Source: Hydractinia symbiolongicarpus
Lineage: Eukaryota; Cnidaria; Hydrozoa; Anthoathecata; Hydractiniidae
Assembly (NCBI RefSeq): GCF_029227915.1
Contig: NC_079876.1
Coordinates: 30,725,828 to 30,789,827 of the forward strand
Length of the DNA stretch: 64,000 bases
Direction: 5' to 3'
How positions within the stretch are numbered: position 1 is the first letter of the stretch; each line of letters starts with the position of its first letter. Positions 16,244 through 27,509 of the stretch are shown here, piece after piece. The position numbers were made by a program, and so were the translations under genes. Below the pieces are notes generated by a model, which worked only from the letters and a program-made list of their open reading frames with translations, had not been told where the DNA came from and searched no databases.

Positions 16244-16640
16244 CTAAAAAGTTGAAAAAATCTCGACACAATTTTTAGTTCCTTGCAAACACTGCTTAAG
16301 GTGGTCGTATACCTGAAATGCTAAAATATGATTTTCTGCCCTGTGTGCCAATATTTTTTGGACTAAGGGTACCATTACTTGTATAAAACACAATGGGAAA
16401 GTAAAAAATACAAAATTTAATTTGGATGTTTTTTTTTTGGTCCATCGGGACTGAAAAAGTACTATATGCGCTGCAGTCAATAACTTAAGAATAATAAAAG
16501 ATATTTGCTTCAAATTTTTGATAGCCATTTACATTATGAAAACACATGTGCTGAGTAAAATTCAAATTAAAAGTACTAATTGGTGTCTATTTATGCACAT
16601 TTAAGTTTTAGCGTTCAAAATTTGCCCAAATTTAAAAAAA

Positions 16641-16740
16641 CTAGTTGTTAGCCCGTGGAAAAATCCACGGGTTCGCTCGTCCTTTTTATACTTGCGCAGC
16701 TAAGCTACCATTTTGCGTGACAGACAAATATGTTTCCCTT
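16641..16740 (-). mobile_element. Helitron-like 3' end
   Basis: On the minus strand the element ends with a perfect hairpin (CCCGTGG, ATTTTT loop, CCACGGG; plus-strand 16652-16671), a few bases, and then CTAG followed by host T. That is the standard Helitron 3' layout. The inner sequence GTCTGTCACGCAAAATGGTA is shared with the copy at 26306-26428. The 5' end is not identifiable. Confidence 0.55.
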
Positions 16741-16929
16741 ACCCTCAATTCTAGGTTTCAAGAGCAGAGCTACACCAAGATGTTATAATATTATATTATA
16801 TGATGTTATAGAGTATTATGAATGTAATATTTCTAATGAGTATAAATGTAACTCATAAAAAATAGTTTCTACATGACGTTATTTTACTTTTATTGAACGC
16901 TGTCACATAAAACATTATTGAAAACTAAA

Positions 16930-17085
16930 AGAGAAATATTTTTCAGGGTTTTACCGGTTTTTTGGCTAATTTTTATGATATTCAGGGTTTTCAGGGCCAC
17001 CTAAATAAATTCAGGACCTTTCAGGATTTTTAGGGTTTTTAGGGTTTTTAAGGTTTTTCAGGGTCTGCTAGACACCCTGTTTATT
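16930..17085. repeat. Degenerate TTTTCAGGG / TTTTTAGGG array
   Basis: Short G-triplet units are spaced by T-runs (TTCAGGG, TTTAGGG). The right end has a CAGGGTGTCTAGCAGACCCTG inverted pair when read on the minus strand. It resembles a transposon terminus more than true telomere repeats. Confidence 0.4.
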
Positions 17086-17149
17086 TATGATGACTAGATA
17101 TTATTGTCAATGAAAACTCTATTCAAATGCTAAATTTTATCATTTTGTC

Positions 17150-17491
17150 ACCCATTTCTATGGCACAACATCGAACATAAACATCGTCAGGGCAACGCTT
17201 CCAAATGACACCATTTATTGACTCATTGTTGTTTCGAGTCTGACCGTGCAAATATTTTCTCGGTAGCTTGTTGCCACTAAGTTAAAGAAACACTGGTTTA
17301 ATGGCTTCACGAATTGCTACTGGTAAGCCTGGTGTTTCCTTATACGTTCTTGTGCCGTTCAATCGGTCAGCTTGATAGTGACTATCGGCTATCACCAGAG
17401 TACGTGGACACATTCGATATTTGAAGTCCAAATCAGATGCACGAGAACAATGGTACAATATTGCACTGATTGCCTTCTTCAGTTGATACAC
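17150..17491 (-). pseudogene. Transposase relic (Kolobok/Mutator-like annotation class)
   Basis: The minus-strand frame reads LKKAISAILYHCS, YRMCPRT, YQADRLNGTRTYKETPGLP and VAIREAIKPVF, then breaks at a stop (17282). In another frame it continues LHGQTRNNNESINGVIW and KRCP. The NNNES-N..W-KRCP motif and the preceding CPRT...Y-A-NGT order are characteristic of a transposase-like family common in invertebrate genomes and often labelled Mutator-like. It lies within the TTAA-flanked interval and could be the remains of its transposase, which would favour Kolobok (TTAA target). Confidence 0.5.
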
Positions 17492-18200
17492 ATTAGTACC
17501 AGCTAAAAGCTTCCCACTTTATTTATTGCGAAGCAAAACTGTGGTACTTTACTGTGGTAATTGCTACTCGAAGTATACTAAGAGAATTATTGAGATTCTC
17601 AAACTTTCGATAGAAAAAAAATCCTATAAAATAAGCGTAAAAAATATGACTGATGTTTTTTCAAGGTAGGTATTATTTTCGTCTACTAGAACAAATAATT
17701 TTGGACCGAGCAGCTCTAATAAAAGTTTGCTAAAAATGCCAATAAGTTGGCTTTGTACCCCCTACCCCCGTCTTTCATTCTTTAAGGTATTTGCTCATTT
17801 GTGGTTAAAAACTTTTGTACTGATGCTACTAGCGTCTTTTAACTGATATATGTTCTTAATCTGAACTATTTTATCAAACAATGGTGGCGACTGTTAATGT
17901 AATTATTGTTTTTGTGAGATTAAGTTTGGACATATGTAAAAGTATTTATAAAAGATAAAAAATATTTTGGACTTCATCATTTTCCTTACACATCTAACCC
18001 TATGTTTTTGCATTGTGTTTCATGAGCTTACCATAATGTGGTATAGCTAATGATACGTAAAAACTACTCTTGAATGACCCTTTGAGAATGTAAATCGACA
18101 TAATAGACCTTAATCAAATTTCGTGTTTTCCGCAGCTTTTGTGTTCAGTATGGTAGATTAGTATGCTTGTAAGTTTTTTAATCTCAGGAAATCTTTTGTG

Positions 18201-18324
18201 GTGCACTATCAACCTCGTCCCCAGGGCATCTTGTATCTTTTCTGACCCCGGGACGGATGTTCGTATCGCCGTCCCGGGGTCAGAAAAGATACAAGATGCC
18301 CTGGGGACGAGGTTGGTGCACTAT
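18201..18324. mobile_element. Perfect foldback MITE with 9-bp target duplication
   Basis: Arms 18210-18256 and 18269-18315 are exact 47-base reverse complements around a 12-base loop. The arm begins CAACCTCGTCCCCAGGG. The element is flanked by GTGCACTAT on both sides (18201-18209 and 18316-18324). A 9-bp duplication suits Mutator-like elements. A lone half-arm with the same terminal sequence occurs at about 48992-49009. Confidence 0.85.
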
Positions 18325-20435
18325 TATTAATGTCAAATGCAGAATTTCTTGAGTTTTTTTCTATTGTGGCACGGGTTATTTTTAAAATTTCGAAATTTTG
18401 GAACAAAATAAAAAAATACCTTTGGGAAGAGTTCATTTCTTATTTTTTGCAATAATAAACATACTAGACTTATTAATAAATTTATAAGAAGAATGACACT
18501 TGTGTCATACTACTCAGTAAATAAACTAATGGACAAATTTTCCTCCTCTAAAAGAAATTTGGAAAACGAAATAAAGTTTCGTCAGGGATTGTAAACCTTA
18601 AAATACCTTTCAGCGAAAACCAGTCGATTTATTAATTTTTTTTTATTAAGTTACACTTAAAAGTTCTTGTAATATCAGCCTGCTGTTTCTATGATCGTGT
18701 TTCTTATTGTAAAAACATGTGTTCTTGTTTACAATATGTCAGTCAAATTGATTTTTATTAGAATGAAACTAGGCCTTGTGTGTGCACTCCTATGTATAAA
18801 AACGATTGTTGTAACTTGTAAAATTTCTGTGTAATTATGCCTGTAACGTGGATGATGCTTTGAAACAGTATTTTTCCTTTTCTAATAGTTTTTTTTGTTT
18901 TTTTAGGTCATCTAACTACACCTCAGAAAGCTGAAAGTTTAATGTATAGACAAGAATGTAATCTAACTACGTGCGAGACGTGATTAAACAAACAAATTAA
19001 ACCCTATATGATTTTGTCATTATTATTTTGTAAATTTATAGATTTAAAAGATTGGATTCAAAATCACGTTTTTATTTACAAAAAATGGAAGTTAATTTCA
19101 AATGTTTTGTATTGTTAGAATGCTTTCAGAAATGTTCAAAACCCACGCAATTAAAATTTACAGAAAATAGATTTTGTTTAATTACTTTTTGCACCCGATT
19201 TCTTCTGATTTGTTCTTGCGTTGTTTTAATGCCTACACAACTTCCGAATTAAGTCCTGCTTGTTCTCACTTAAGAAACTTTACAGTAGTTTAAAAAGAAG
19301 TGCTAGAAAATTCATATTCTGGTTTGTTCTTATTTTCTAACAAAATTCAGACTCAGGTTGTTAGTTGCAAAAACAGTGTTGTTCCTATTCATCGGAAAAT
19401 ATTTGTGTCATGTCCTTATACAGTTGTTCTTACAAAAAAAGCGCGTAGTCCTGTCACATTTCCTAGAAATTCTTAAAAATATATACCAGAGCAGGTGATT
19501 TAAATTGCTCAATTAGTTCTTGCAATTTTCCCGAATGTGGTGGCTCCTCGAAATTAAAGTCTAGTGTAGCAAAATTGTATTTCGCAAAATAAAAAGTACG
19601 CTAGAGAGTCAGTACGCCGCTTTCGCAAAACTGAGTGTCAAATGATCCTATGTTTTGTCCCATCCTGACAGGGAGGGGGAGAGTGCTAACGGCTTTAAGG
19701 CCCATATCCCCGCGAACAATGCCGCCTCTGGTTCTTGATGAACAAATTTTGCTTGCAACTTGCGAGAATGCTACGCAACCTTTTCTTAATTTTTAATTGC
19801 AACAAGAAGATACTGTTTAAATAAGTATACTAGGAACAAGGCAAGCCAAATCTCTCTACAACAACACACTCTTCAAACACGCTTTCATTCTATTATTAGC
19901 TATACCTTGAAACACCTGCTGAAAACCCAAGGCCCATAGATTAAAATGAAACCCCGGGTTTGGCAAAAAAACTAAATTTTAGGGCAAATAACAAGAGGAA
20001 CGTTGCTAAGGCCGTATCCAAGGAAAATTTCTGATTTTTGAAAACTACTACTTATTTTTGATAACGAAATAAAAAAAAGAACAATGTTTTCTACGCAGAT
20101 GTATAAAAACGATAAAATTAAAAAAATTATTTTTTTGTGATTTTCAGGTATAGGACCGACCACCTTAAAGAAAACAAGCTTACGTAAGAAATAAAAAAAC
20201 TTGAAACTTTAGATGACTTATGTATGAAGGCTTTCAATGATTAAAGGTAAACAGGTTTGTTGAAACAATACTAAGGAACTTACGTTAAGCGCCATGTGTC
20301 TTGTAGTTAATAGCTAAAAGCAATCGAAAACATCTCTGATTTAAAACAAAATATAATTAAAAAAATTGAGTGTCTCTGTAATTATAACTTCTAGTCAATT
20401 CGGCTTAATAGACACAGTCTCACTTCTTCCTTTAG

Positions 20436-20706
20436 CGCCCTGCATAGTTTTAACGCCCTGCTTAAAAATTGTACAACGTTTTAAACTCATTATATATTCG
20501 TCTTTGGGTTACTTTTTCGTTATGACTTTTTCTCAACTTTGATTTATGTAGTGTATTACCTAGTTAAGACAGAAATTTATATATGTTAGATCAGGGGTGA
20601 AATAAGGTGGAGCAAATCACAATCATGAATCCTCTGTTAAGTTCGTTCTATTTTTAATTTAAGTCAACAACGTTATATTGGATAGAACTATTTTTCAGAT
20701 GACCGT
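20436..20706 (+). repeat. Dispersed repeat, partner of 14936-15235
   Basis: It shares a diverged but collinear series of blocks with 14936-15235: TTAAAAATT.TACAAC, GTTA.GACTTTTT.TCAA, CACAAT.AT.AAT, TCTGTTAAGT and TTTTTCAGAT.ACCGTCA. The two copies have the same orientation and lie 5.5 kb apart. The family is unknown. Confidence 0.5.
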
Positions 20707-20717
20707 CACTATGTGAT

Positions 20718-20800
20718 TTGACACCAGGTAGTCTCTCGGCAACGCTATGAAGAAAGTTTTTATCGAGAGGCCCCTGGTTCAAACCCGGGTGTCCCCTACT
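20718..20800 (+). repeat. tRNA-like remnant (possible SINE head)
   Basis: A TΨC-arm-like CCCTGGTTCAAACCCGGG with a B-box is followed by GTGTCC, which can pair with GACACC about 65 bases upstream. The anticodon region does not fold convincingly. I regard it as a tRNA-derived repeat, not a functional tRNA. Confidence 0.35.
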
Positions 20801-22114
20801 AGTTGGCTTTTTGTCCTCTTCGGGACCTGACCTTGTGCTATACTCTAAAAGCAAATCTATAAATAGGACTGACATATATTTATTACATCAAAGTTTTTCG
20901 AATGTTTTCATAGTATTGTGACGCTACAAAAACATTTGATTGTTGCAGCGCCCAGCGGTTTTTGTTTGAATCAGAAGAAAATATATATCTTCAAGTAATC
21001 CAAAAAATTCACTTACTTGTAAATTGGAATGCAGGAAGACAAAACTTCTAACAGCAACTCCAAACAAACGAAGCAGATATTATAAAAGACAAAAAATAAT
21101 CTTCATCAAAATATAATTTTTAGCATCACCTTTTTTTTGCCTACTGAGCAAGCTACTATTATAAAGAAATAAGGAGCAGTGATAAAATTGATAGTTTGAA
21201 ATAAAACACATTTAAATACCCTTTCTTTATTTATAATGGAATCAATTAACTAATTAATACAAACGTACTCTAGTCAATAAATAACAAACTTTAGTTTTTT
21301 ATTTATTGCCTTAAACCCCCAAAAATTTGCTAATTAACTATAGTCTGTTTTTTGAATCTTAACCCAAAGCAGTTATTCAACCCGTACTTGTTTAATTTTT
21401 ATATAACTTGTGTCTAAAAAAAATTGGATATTGAGAATGAACTTGAAATAATTTTTTTTTAGAACTGCGGTTATATCCTATATTTGAAATATAAAAAACA
21501 CAAGAATAAGTTGTAAAAGGAATCTAAAGGACATTCTTCTCTATTATACCACAAACTGCAATTTTTTACAAATTGCTTGCATTAATTTTGAAAAGATTTT
21601 GACATGATATTTAAAAGGCATTTAATCTAATAATTTTAAGATTAAGTGTCTTTATAACACTTTGTAATGCATAAGATTATGTTAAAAATGCAGAAAATCT
21701 GAATATTACCTTTCCGTTTGAATTTTCCCATGCAAATAACAGGTAATTGGTTACCATATTGAAAAAATACGCCAATGTTATTGGCTTAAAGTTACGTCAT
21801 CATTGTTTTTTTAATAAGCAAGTGAAAATTCGAAATTAGGCTGGGATATGCTTACACAAAAAACACACAATTAAGATAAGTATGTGCTTGCGTTATGCTT
21901 ATTAGAAAAAACTTGAACGATGCGTAATCAGCTATGTGGACAAAATAAAATGTTACCATTTTTAACTATAAAAAACAGCAACAAATGGTACAATTACACA
22001 AGGCAAGTAATAAGCTCATCGTGTAAGGCATTAGAGAAGTCTGTGGAATTAAAATACCAAAAATTCTCCAAGGCTGGGCAATATGCTTAGCACATGCCTA
22101 AGAAAGTCTCCTAT

Positions 22115-22152
22115 CTGAGCTTGAATACGCTTATTAGCGTATTCAAGCTCAG
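22115..22152. repeat. Perfect 17-bp hairpin
   Basis: CTGAGCTTGAATACGCT and its exact reverse complement flank a 4-base loop (TATT). It may be a tiny inverted-repeat element. No target duplication was established. Confidence 0.8.
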
Positions 22153-24611
22153 TGTGCTTACAAAAAAACCATGTATTAAAACAAGCTTATTGTTGGGAAA
22201 TAAGAAGCCCGATGGGTTGAAGATTTCCGCCATCAGCAGAGATAATAAGTATGGCATTAAAATATGTCATATAGTGTGAGAATATTCTCAAAAAACAAAA
22301 ACGCGATGCATATTATTTGCAACTAAAGTATAACAAGTTTAAAAACAAAGAAAAAAACAAAATACGCCCAGCGTAAATATCTTTTGTTCTAAGGACGAAA
22401 CAAAGTATATAAGAACATAAGTCTCAAAAATTAAGAACATGTTAAGATTATTCTAAGGCTTTAAGAAGCTTGACTACAAATTTTTTTAATAAAGATATTA
22501 AAAAATATAAAAATTCCAAGTGCTACAATCTGTAGAAATTATCACCAAATTACGGTAACACCGTAAATTACAGAATAATCACCCCCTGCTGAATAAGCAC
22601 TACTACTTAATTAACTGCCCTGCCAATTAAGCGCCCCCTGTAATGGGCGAAATTAAATAAGCTTCCTCTCCACGTGCTTATTCGTCATTTACGGTAAATT
22701 AAGAACATCTCAAGAATATTTATAGGCTGCATTTCAAACGTTAAAAACATTGAAAGGGCTTTCTTCCATATTCATGTTCTTATAAAAAAAGAATGTCTAT
22801 ATATAAATAAAAAAATAAAATATTTTACATATAGTATTCTCTAAAAAAATAAAAGCTTTAACTTGTTGTCTTTGAAATTAATCTAGAAAATTTTGGACAT
22901 TTTATAATATATACAAATTCTTTTATGTAACATTGAACTTCAGAATGTTTCAGAATTTAAGCGTTATTCTTACTCTCTCGCTCAATTTGAAAATGCCGAC
23001 GGTGGATGTTTTGATAAAGGGTGATCTGAAAAAGAAAAAACATTCAAAAAATGAGGAAAAATAATACAATTGGATACTTTTCCATACACAACATATTTAT
23101 CACTCATTTTTATCCCTCCATCTAATTTTAAAACCATCAGGAAGATAACGTATATACATGACAGATATATTACATGATTTTATTCACAGTGTTCACAACA
23201 TATTCCACATGTAAGAAAGACTAACACAAAAATTATTACTACTTGTGAAAATATTTGATTTTTTTAGTTATACTTCTTTAAAAATTTGTGCAACATCGGT
23301 AAACCACAATTTCAGTGAAATATCACCAAAAAGACAAAAACATTCTCTCTTGCAAGTTTAAAACTGCTTTCATTTTAATAGGGTCAGGTTTTTTATAGTA
23401 ACTTCTAAATTTCAGCAGATTTTCCGCTTTTTCACCCTCAAGTGTTCTTTAATTGTATTATATAGCAATTGTAGACTCATAATTTTGATCTTATAGTCTA
23501 TGAAGGTATTTAAACATCAGCCCTTCTAATTCAATTTATTTCTTGTTGGCAAAAAATTCCTAACATGAACTACCATTTGTCTGCTCTAAGTTAGCAAACT
23601 CCGTTTCATGTGGGCAATTTATAATTCGATTGTGATTTTATGCTCCCAAACACAAATTGCAGTTACATTTAGAGAGAAATTTATAAGAAAATGAGAATAA
23701 AACTTATATATGTAAATTAAGTCACACCCAAATGCAATAAAACCTATGGTGAATACATGCCAACTTAAATCGGTAATTTTTGTTAACACCTGGGTATTCG
23801 CCTCGGCCAATTGCAGTGTCGACGATGTCGTGAATTAGAAAGGTTAAACGTATATCTGGACTGGATTTTCAGCTTACAAAAAAACATACATGTCCTGGTT
23901 ATAATATAGATGTAAAAAACGATTAAAACATAGTATATAAGTGAGCAATACACAAATCTTTGATATAAAGTTCGAAATCAGCTAAAAAGCAACAGCTAGC
24001 TATAATCAAAACACAATATTCTTACCTTATATCAAGTATACTATAATATAAACTACTCTGGAGTTCCTACCAGCAAGCCAACCCTAAAAGAAATTCCCCA
24101 CAGGCACAGCCAAAGGACAAGATTTGTACAACCAGAATTCAAAATGCTTTTGGTCATAGTCCAAAGCTTTGACCAAGGAATGTAGAATACTGGAAAATCG
24201 TGAAGATCAGATTATTTACAATCTGTACTCTTATTAGTTGTAAACAAAACGAAGTTTTCCTGTTGGCTTCTCAGGTAATCACAATGACAGAGTCCGAGCA
24301 AATATTTTAGCCTAACGCCTAAATATCACAACCCCGTGCATCCAGCCTAGCTGCGCTGTCTCTCCCTCAAGGCGATTTTAAAGATTCCGCCTCGCGTAGC
24401 GGTCGGCGGAAATTAAAAACGAAGAAAAATAATTAATGCTGTTATTACTAAAATTTTTCGATGTATTTACAAATAAAATAAAAAATTATTTACTACAAGA
24501 CACATGACGTTTCATAAGGTGCTCACAATCCATGTTGTTTTTGATCGCCCTTACGGGCAATGTAGCCTCTTCCGGGTTGCTTTTACACCTGGGGAAACAA
24601 ATCCTAAATTC

Positions 24612-24667
24612 GCCGCTGTTGTTTACAAGCACATTTTTGGTCGCTGTTGTTTACAAGCACATTTTTG
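24612..24667. repeat. 28-bp tandem duplication
   Basis: Two adjacent identical copies of a 28-bp unit beginning CGCTGTTGTTTACAAGC. Confidence 0.9.
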
Positions 24668-26305
24668 GTTAACTTCAACTTTAAGAATTTTGATGTTTTG
24701 ACTTTAAGATCATATTTAACATCATTGAATTGGTGTGTGTATCAATTTTTATTTTTATTCTGGCATGTGAAAATGCGTTTTTAGTAGTATTAACAAAACT
24801 AATTAGAGAAAGGTGTATTATCTTCTTGCTATTTGAGTACACTTTAAAATACTCACAATGCTTTTCAGTGGTTCTTCCAGCTCAGGTTTTACTCAGCTTA
24901 AATTTGTCGTTTCAGCAGCCTCAATAAATGTAAGCAGTTCTTATTAAAGCCTCACAATATCCTTGCAACATACTTACAAAATATGGGCTAAACTTGTATG
25001 GAAAATTTAGAAAAATCTCTTTTTCTGACTGCATGGTATTAAACATGAATAACAGATTGTAGCTATACAAAATGTTTTTCTGTTCGTACGAACTGAAGTG
25101 GGACAACGAAGATTCATTCTTTTTGTGATGGTGTCACATCCCAACGTTTCTTATTGATTTGCTTATTCATTTGACACATTACATTTGTATTGTTTTCATG
25201 TTTCGTCTATGTTTGAATTGATTTTATCATGCTTTAATTTCACTACCAGAGCAGAAAGCGGTATAAGAAACAAGGAAGGTGCGTCTGATGACGCCTATCT
25301 TTCTTTGGGCATTGCCCTACCCACACCACATACGATACTCAGAATTCTCCAGTAGGGACACCCACATGAACAACAAATGTATTTGGAAAGGTTATTTGTA
25401 TGCAGAATAAAGTAGGATAAATTTTTGGCTCCTCAAGGTTAGGTTGCAATTACACTTCTCTTAATTTTTAGGGACTACCCAGTCTCGATATTATTCTAAA
25501 TGTTATGCTGAAAATACAGTGTACTGCATCACTTTAAGGGTTCAAAAGATATCAAGAAGACAGCATAATTTGGCCGTACTTCAGGCTGGCATAAAAACAC
25601 CAAGCTTACCACAAATGTTTCTTAGCACATTTGACGAAAATTAGGTTAAAAAAAAAGTTGGATGACATCATCAAGTCCAAGATGACGTTATCTTATATTT
25701 CCGATTATAACGGTGAAAACGGTGAAACAGAAACTTTTGAAAAACGGTTGCAAACGCTATGTGTAAAATTACTTGATAGAAGCAGAAAAAAACTAAAATC
25801 ACTTTTGAAATGTGGATATTGATATTTAAAGAAAAGAAATTTAGACTAAATTTTGTGCCCACCTGAAATAAAAATGATGAAAGTCACCAAATTTCAATCC
25901 CTAAAACGGTATGTTTCGAAGATATGATAAAAGAGTTGAAAGGGGTGGCTTTTTTAGCCCCCAGGGTGGCCCGAATTGTTACATTTCTCTGTGTAAGAGG
26001 TTTTTTAACTTTAATGGATATGGCATAGTTATATTGCTGCATAGGATATATCTGATACGGTTTATTATGTGTTTTCAACAACAAGAATAATAAATGAAGC
26101 ACTATGGTGAACCCTATTTTAGATTGTTTAATTTTCTTAAGATTATCAGACAAACGTAGACAATTTGAAAAACAAGAAAGATTTATTAAAAAGCCTATCC
26201 CCTTTTTCAAAATTACAAAAAGCTAAATTTGTATCTAGAAGCTGTCTTAATTTCACGAAAAATGGAGAGATGAGTCTCTCCATTTTTGTTTAATTTCTTA
26301 ATTCA

Positions 26306-26428
26306 TCTATATTATAATACCCGTATACGTCTGTCTGTCTGTCACGCAAAATGGTACCTCAGGTAGCGAGAGGCAGGCAATGTGGTATAAAAGAAACAAA
26401 CGAAGTCGTGGATTTTTTCACTGACTAG
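26306..26428 (+). mobile_element. Mini-Helitron candidate, about 123 bp
   Basis: It starts TCTATATT after a host A and contains CTGTCTGTCTGTCACGCAAAATGG. An imperfect stem (AGTCGTG against CACTGACT) precedes CTAG and a host T. The terminal rules (5' TC, 3' hairpin plus CTRR, insertion between A and T) match Helitrons. It is related to the end at 16641-16740 in inverted orientation. Confidence 0.55.
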
Positions 26429-26951
26429 TGTCTAACTATTGTAAAAGTTTGACGAAAATAACAATTTGCTAAGACAAAATATATTAGTAAATAATTTATA
26501 AATGAAAAAATAGTTAATTTCTTAGAATGCTGGGTATAGAGTAATAATTAATATTTATGAGTTCAGATTAATATATTTTTACAGTCTATAAATTAAATGT
26601 GTATTAAATTGATGAAGAATTTGATAATCTTTGTCTATTTTTAAAAGTCTTTAAAATAAAGTTTGAAATCAAAACAGATATTCGTGCTTGAATTGTCAAT
26701 ATATTTTGTCATCTAAACAGATTTTTTATTTGTTTCATGGGAAATTATTTTTTCTGTCAGTTGCTTTAATTAAGTCAAGAAGTACAATTTTTTAAATTGT
26801 TTGAATATTGTTTTGCTTAAATAAAGGGTTATACATACAGCAATTTATATACAAATTTAATTTTGTTTTCAGATATAAACTTAGATGTTTTGATGTCTTG
26901 GTTCATTCACTAACCCACAGTAGTTTCAGTACATCTGTAGATTTATTCACA

Positions 26952-27509
26952 ATGGATTCATCCCACCAAAAGCTGATAGCTGATAGCGAATATAAACTTC
27001 GATTGGTAACTTTCAATCACGAAGCGGAAAAGCATTTGCGATATTTATTTCACGACTCCAGAAATGGAAATTTTCCGTCAGATCCATCTGCTTTGTATAT
27101 GGAATTGGAAATCTTTGTTAAAAACAAACAAGTTCATCTTGACAAAGACCAGCGAAAAATTATTCTACCAGCCAATAAAAGAACAGATTCAAGAAAATTT
27201 GATGTCACCCTATTATCAGACTTTTTAGTTGCTACCGGAAAATTAAGCAAAAGAAAGGAAAACAGCATCAGAGGATTAAAACATGCCAGAAATTTTATAA
27301 TGCATAATCCCAACATAACATATGATGAGTTTCAAAAACAATGGAACAATATGGAAAAGCATCTTTCATGGCTTGGATACAAAATCAACTTTGTTAAAGA
27401 TTTGAAATCTGGTAATCTGGATGACTTGGAACAATTTCAAGTTTCAATAAATAAAAGTAAAATAGAAATACAAGAGCTAAATATTAAAAAAAATGCAGAC
27501 AATAGATGA
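26952..27509 (+). CDS. DZIP3-type HEPN domain protein with intact R-x4-H
   Basis: From the ATG at 26952 this gives 185 residues, collinear with the 5485-6030 protein: KIILPANKRTDSRKFDVTLLS, then NPNITYDEFQKQWNNMEKHL and LGY. R113-N-F-I-M-H118 is a complete HEPN R-x4-H motif followed by NP, so endoribonuclease activity is plausible. The open frame reaches back to about 26808 without an ATG. The ATG is chosen because an 11-nt segment between an AG (26939-26940) and this ATG matches the paralogue at 10 of 11 positions. The C-terminus overlaps, in the +1 frame, the start of a heptad-repeat ORF at an 8-A run. The protein is thus either a stand-alone HEPN, like its paralogue in length, or the first half of a frameshifted HEPN-heptad protein. 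Confidence 0.72.
   Translation: MDSSHQKLIADSEYKLRLVTFNHEAEKHLRYLFHDSRNGNFPSDPSALYMELEIFVKNKQVHLDKDQRKIILPANKRTDSRKFDVTLLSDFLVATGKLSKRKENSIRGLKHARNFIMHNPNITYDEFQKQWNNMEKHLSWLGYKINFVKDLKSGNLDDLEQFQVSINKSKIEIQELNIKKNADNR

Larger units (their letters stand above)
16300..20164. mobile_element. TTAA-flanked transposon-like interval with nested insertions
   Basis: TTAA at 16296-16299 is followed by GGTGGTCGTATACCTGAAA. At the other side the inverted form, GGTGGTCGGTCCTATACCTG on the minus strand, ends at 20164 and is followed by TTAA (20165-20168). TTAA target duplications with short inverted ends are typical of piggyBac and Kolobok elements. Inside are a transposase-like relic (about 17150-17491), a Helitron-like end (16641) and a foldback element (18210). 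The right terminus has a 4-base insertion compared with the left one. No intact transposase remains. Confidence 0.55.
20810..26300. other. Long gene-poor stretch
   Basis: I found no supportable exon in about 5.5 kb. Noted items are a perfect hairpin (22115-22152), a 28-bp tandem pair (24612-24667) and cnidarian-style AAGCGCCC-rich repeat sequence near 22590-22680. The short open frames here show no family features. Confidence 0.45.

Noticed and set aside
16930-17085. Internal telomere-like TTTAGGG array
   Set aside because: Units vary in length and sequence and end in a CAGGGT/ACCCTG inverted pair, more like a transposon terminus.
26808-26951. N-terminal extension of the second HEPN ORF
   Set aside because: No ATG in this segment; an acceptor-like AG and conserved leader place the start at 26952.
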